Below, one piece after another: positions 5,440 to 7,733 of a stretch of 7,733 bases of DNA; the stretch's first letter is position 1, and every line of letters begins with the position of its first letter. Origin of the DNA: JBLHLB01 sp047618505 (GTDB lineage Bacteria > Planctomycetota > UBA1135 > GCA-002686595). Location: positions 1 through 7,733 of the forward strand of contig JBLHLB010000193.1 of assembly GCA_047618505.1 (NCBI GenBank). Reading direction: 5' to 3'. A model generated the notes under the pieces. The model had not been told where the DNA came from. It ran no database searches and saw nothing but the letters and a program-made list of their open reading frames with translations. The position numbers were made by a program, and so were the translations under genes.

Positions 5440-7611
5440 ATGACCGCGAAGCCCCGTTCCTTTCTAATTGCCCTGAGTGTCCTGCTGGGGGCAAGCATCC
5501 TGGGCTCGTCGGTTTCGGCCGCCCCCCAGGAGGCCTTGACTATGAGCGAGACCTGGGGCCCCTGGATGCAGGTCTACGGACGCATTCACTTCGCCCTGGT
5601 GCACTTCCCCATCGGGTTGTTGATAGCGGCGGGAATCATCGAGCTGTGCCGCGTGCGTAGCATGGGTCCGCGACCCTGTAGCGCGACCCTGGTTTGCCTT
5701 GGGCTGGGTTGGGTTGCGGCGGCCCTGGCGGCCTATTCCGGTTGGACCTACGCCGCGGTCGAGGGTCACGGTCACCCGGCGGACGGATTGATCTACTGGC
5801 ACCGCTGGGGCGGAGTTGGCGTGGCCGTGGCCGGCTTCTTGACCTGGAGTTTCGGGCTGCTTGGGCGCTCCGGCAAACGCAACTGGGCGCGTACCTGCTT
5901 CACGCTGTTGCTCTTCGTTACGACGATTGGAACCGGCGTAGTCGGTCACCTGGGCGGCAACCTCATGCATGGCGAGGATTACCTCTTCGAGCCCTTCGAC
6001 GAGAAGGAGATCACCCGCCGCGAGAAGCGCATCGAGGCTCGAATGGCAGAGGACGAGGAGCCGGTGGAAGCCGGAGAGCCGACTGCTTCGGAGCCGGAAT
6101 CCGGAACAGACACCCAAACAGACACACCGGCAGAGACACCGGCTGAATCATCAGTGGATGTCACGGAACTGGAAACCGGGGCCGCAGGCGCCGGGGCGAT
6201 CCCAAATCCGGCCGAAGTTGAGGACCCGGAGGAGGAGACCTCTGAGGCGGAGGTTGAAGTGCCCAGCGTTGACCCGGCCTTGGTTAGAGAGATCAGTAGC
6301 GACGAGGCCGCGGCCTACGCCAAAGTGCAGCCGATCCTTGAGCTGACCTGCTACCACTGCCACGGACCGCGCAAGGCCAAGGGTGGGCTTCGATTGCACG
6401 AGTTTGAGCGCATATTCGAGGCGGATCAGAGTGAGTGGGTCATCGTTCCCGGCCATCCCGAGAAGAGCGAGCTCGTGCGACTGATCAGCTTGCCCACGGG
6501 GCATGAAGATTCCATGCCTTCCGACGAGGATCCCCTGGTACGCGACGAGGTCGACTTGGTCATCGCGTGGATCCGCTCCATGGATCCGGTGGCCCACGGT
6601 TTGCCAGTAGACGGCGGAACGGCAGGGTCGGAGATCTTCGGGGATTGGTCCGAGGTCGTGTCTGATCCCTTTGGCGACCCGCCGGCGGAGACCGAGACGC
6701 CCGTCACCGACGGACCGACCGATACCGTTGATCTCACGAACCTGACTGCGCCCACACCCGTGGGATCTCCGGCCGCCATGGCTGCCTTGGTTGAGCGCGG
6801 AGCTCTCGCGAATCGCATCTCCGCTGATTCGCCGATGGTAGACGTTGTCTTCGGACTCCTGCGCGAGTCGGCCGGGGACGATGACTTAGCCCTGCTGGCG
6901 GGACTCGAAACGGTTCTCTCGTCCTTGGACCTCTCGGGAACCGCGGTCACCGATGGGGGACTTCTGGCCTTGACCGGATTCAAACAGATCGAGCGTTTGC
7001 ACCTGGAGAACACCGCCGTAGGTGACGCCGGGCTCGCTCACTTGAGTGACCTGAAAGCTCTGACCTACCTGAACCTCTACGGCACTGCGGTGACCGACGC
7101 AGGGCTGCAACAGCTCGCGGAGCTTGGCTCCCTACGGAAGTTGTTCCTGTGGCAAACGGCTGTGACGGACGCCGGTGCAGAGGAACTCCAGTTGCAGTTG
7201 CCTGAGCTTGCGATCATCCGCGGTGTTGACGTGCTCGAGTTACCGCCGGCACTTGTGATTGTCGAGGGAGCTACGACCTTTGCGGAACACGTCGGTCCAA
7301 TCTTCAGCGCCAAGTGCACCAGCTGCCACGGCGCAGAGGAACCCGCGGCGGGATTGCGCTTCGACACCTTCGACGCTGTCTTCGAGAAAACCTGGGCAGA
7401 GTGGGCAGTCAAGCCGGGTGATACAGAGTCGAGTCGACTCATCGCCGCGTTGCGCCTTGAGCCCGGCACAAAGGGGGCCATGCCCAAGAAGGGTGACCCC
7501 TTGACCGCCGAGGAGTTGGGCCTGGTCGTAGCCTGGGTGGAGGGCCTGCACGAAGAAGAAGTTGACACATTGGAAGTCGACACAGAAGAAGGCCAGGACG
7601 AGGACCTCTAG
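5440..7611 (+). CDS. Membrane-anchored di-heme protein: DUF2231-like region, two planctomycete cytochrome c modules, leucine-rich repeats
   Basis: This 723-residue envelope protein starts with a hydrophobic segment (8-27) ending in SVSAAP, a plausible signal peptide cleaved after A27 or A28. Four membrane segments follow at about 51-72, 82-102, 123-143 and 152-171. They have DUF2231-like features: H50, H55 in the VHFP motif, H110, H112, H121 in WHRW, H170 in GHLGG, and H177. An acidic Thr/Pro/Glu linker spans about 195-285. The first heme module has C304-x-x-C307-H308, distal candidate M359 and terminal AWI helix (376-378). Leucine-rich repeats occupy about 494-591. The second heme module has C626-x-x-C629-H630, M681 and AWV (698-700). 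The tail (703-723) is acidic. A signal peptide plus four helices would put the heme modules in the periplasm. Both modules resemble PSCyt1. A likely role is membrane-linked electron transfer, with the repeats binding a partner; both are inferred. The ATG follows CGATCC, without a Shine-Dalgarno sequence. The gene ends directly against a palindromic element. Confidence 0.88.
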   Translation: MTAKPRSFLIALSVLLGASILGSSVSAAPQEALTMSETWGPWMQVYGRIHFALVHFPIGLLIAAGIIELCRVRSMGPRPCSATLVCLGLGWVAAALAAYSGWTYAAVEGHGHPADGLIYWHRWGGVGVAVAGFLTWSFGLLGRSGKRNWARTCFTLLLFVTTIGTGVVGHLGGNLMHGEDYLFEPFDEKEITRREKRIEARMAEDEEPVEAGEPTASEPESGTDTQTDTPAETPAESSVDVTELETGAAGAGAIPNPAEVEDPEEETSEAEVEVPSVDPALVREISSDEAAAYAKVQPILELTCYHCHGPRKAKGGLRLHEFERIFEADQSEWVIVPGHPEKSELVRLISLPTGHEDSMPSDEDPLVRDEVDLVIAWIRSMDPVAHGLPVDGGTAGSEIFGDWSEVVSDPFGDPPAETETPVTDGPTDTVDLTNLTAPTPVGSPAAMAALVERGALANRISADSPMVDVVFGLLRESAGDDDLALLAGLETVLSSLDLSGTAVTDGGLLALTGFKQIERLHLENTAVGDAGLAHLSDLKALTYLNLYGTAVTDAGLQQLAELGSLRKLFLWQTAVTDAGAEELQLQLPELAIIRGVDVLELPPALVIVEGATTFAEHVGPIFSAKCTSCHGAEEPAAGLRFDTFDAVFEKTWAEWAVKPGDTESSRLIAALRLEPGTKGAMPKKGDPLTAEELGLVVAWVEGLHEEEVDTLEVDTEEGQDEDL
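6925..7212 (+). repeat. Four tandem 24-residue leucine-rich repeats within the heme protein
   Basis: Four units begin at residues 496, 520, 544 and 568 of the protein and keep an exact 24-residue (72-base) period. The shared pattern is LxLxxTAVxDAGLxxLxxLxxLxx, with TAVTD or TAVGD at residues 501, 525, 549 and 573. The fourth unit degenerates after TDAGAEEL and leads into a strand before the second heme module. The periodicity and consensus match the ribonuclease-inhibitor/GALA-like repeats common in planctomycete cell-surface proteins. The DNA copies have diverged at synonymous sites, so the repeats are not a recent amplification. Confidence 0.85.
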
Positions 7612-7733
7612 CAGCCCGTTGAAAAACAGCAACTCCTCGCTCGGCCCCCACAAATCGCCTGGCTGCGTTGTCGGAACCACCCGTGTAGGTACAGCTACGC
7701 GGAGAACCCGACGCCTTGCCAGGAAATTTGTGG
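7612..7733. repeat. Imperfect palindromic intergenic element (MITE/REP-like), cut by the window edge
   Basis: The 122 bases after the stop codon hold no gene. The 16 bases at 7648-7663 pair with 7718-7733 at 14 of 16 positions. Concentric inner arms are GTCGG (7670-7674) with CCGAC (7708-7712), and 7681-7688 with 7695-7702 (seven of eight, plus one G-T pair), around a six-base loop at 7689-7694. All arms centre near 7691, so the whole stretch folds as one long imperfect hairpin. The leading CAGCCCGTTGAAAAACAG (7612-7629) resembles the end of a dispersed intergenic palindrome I recall from environmental bacterial genomes; this recollection is unverified. Its partner arm would lie beyond 7733. 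The hairpin could also act as a transcription terminator or mRNA stabiliser for the preceding gene. Confidence 0.65.

Noticed and set aside
5270..5494. N-terminal extension of the nagB-like gene to an upstream ATG at 5494
   Set aside because: The extra 75 residues lack family similarity and would overlap the signal-peptide region of the divergent gene. The family fold begins right after the ATG at 5269.
4872..5660. A 262-codon plus-strand frame covering most of the nagB-like gene and the start of the heme protein gene
   Set aside because: Its translation is Arg/Ser/Pro-rich without domain signs, while the minus strand carries intact NagB motifs.

Overview
The window looks like chromosomal DNA of a Planctomycetota (PVC-group) bacterium, probably a GC-rich environmental lineage. 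Evidence for this is the Pirellula/Verrucomicrobium-type heme-binding domain in the first gene, the planctomycete-type cytochrome c modules combined with leucine-rich repeats in the last gene, the paired Gfo/Idh/MocA oxidoreductase and xylose-isomerase-like TIM barrel, and the lack of Shine-Dalgarno sequences before the starts. The assignment rests on family resemblance only; no marker gene or RNA gene is present.

Layout. Positions 1-4553 hold four plus-strand genes separated by 59-78 bases, probably one transcription unit. They are the 3' part of a HEAT-repeat/cytochrome c protein (1-852), a Gfo/Idh/MocA oxidoreductase (925-2076), a sugar isomerase/epimerase (2136-3182) and a NupG-like major facilitator transporter (3261-4553). 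A minus-strand NagB-like gene (4550-5269) meets the transporter tail to tail, and the two stop codons overlap. A 170-base divergent intergenic region (5270-5439) separates it from a large plus-strand gene (5440-7611) encoding a membrane-anchored protein with a DUF2231-like four-helix region, an acidic linker, two c-type heme modules and a leucine-rich repeat block between them. After its stop codon (7612-7733) lies an imperfect palindromic intergenic element that the window edge cuts off.

How the genes may work together (inference). The set suits oxidative catabolism of a sugar or glycoside. A periplasmic dehydrogenase passes electrons to its c-type heme (gene 1), a proton symporter imports the product (gene 4), and a cytosolic NAD(P)-dependent oxidoreductase plus a TIM-barrel isomerase/epimerase rearrange it (genes 2 and 3). 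The NagB-like enzyme would link an amino-sugar phosphate to glycolysis, although it lies on the other strand and may be separate. The large heme protein could be a membrane electron-transfer or sensing component.

No CRISPR array, transposase, tRNA, rRNA or defence system was seen. The least ordinary items are the domain order of the 723-residue heme protein and the palindromic element at the right edge.
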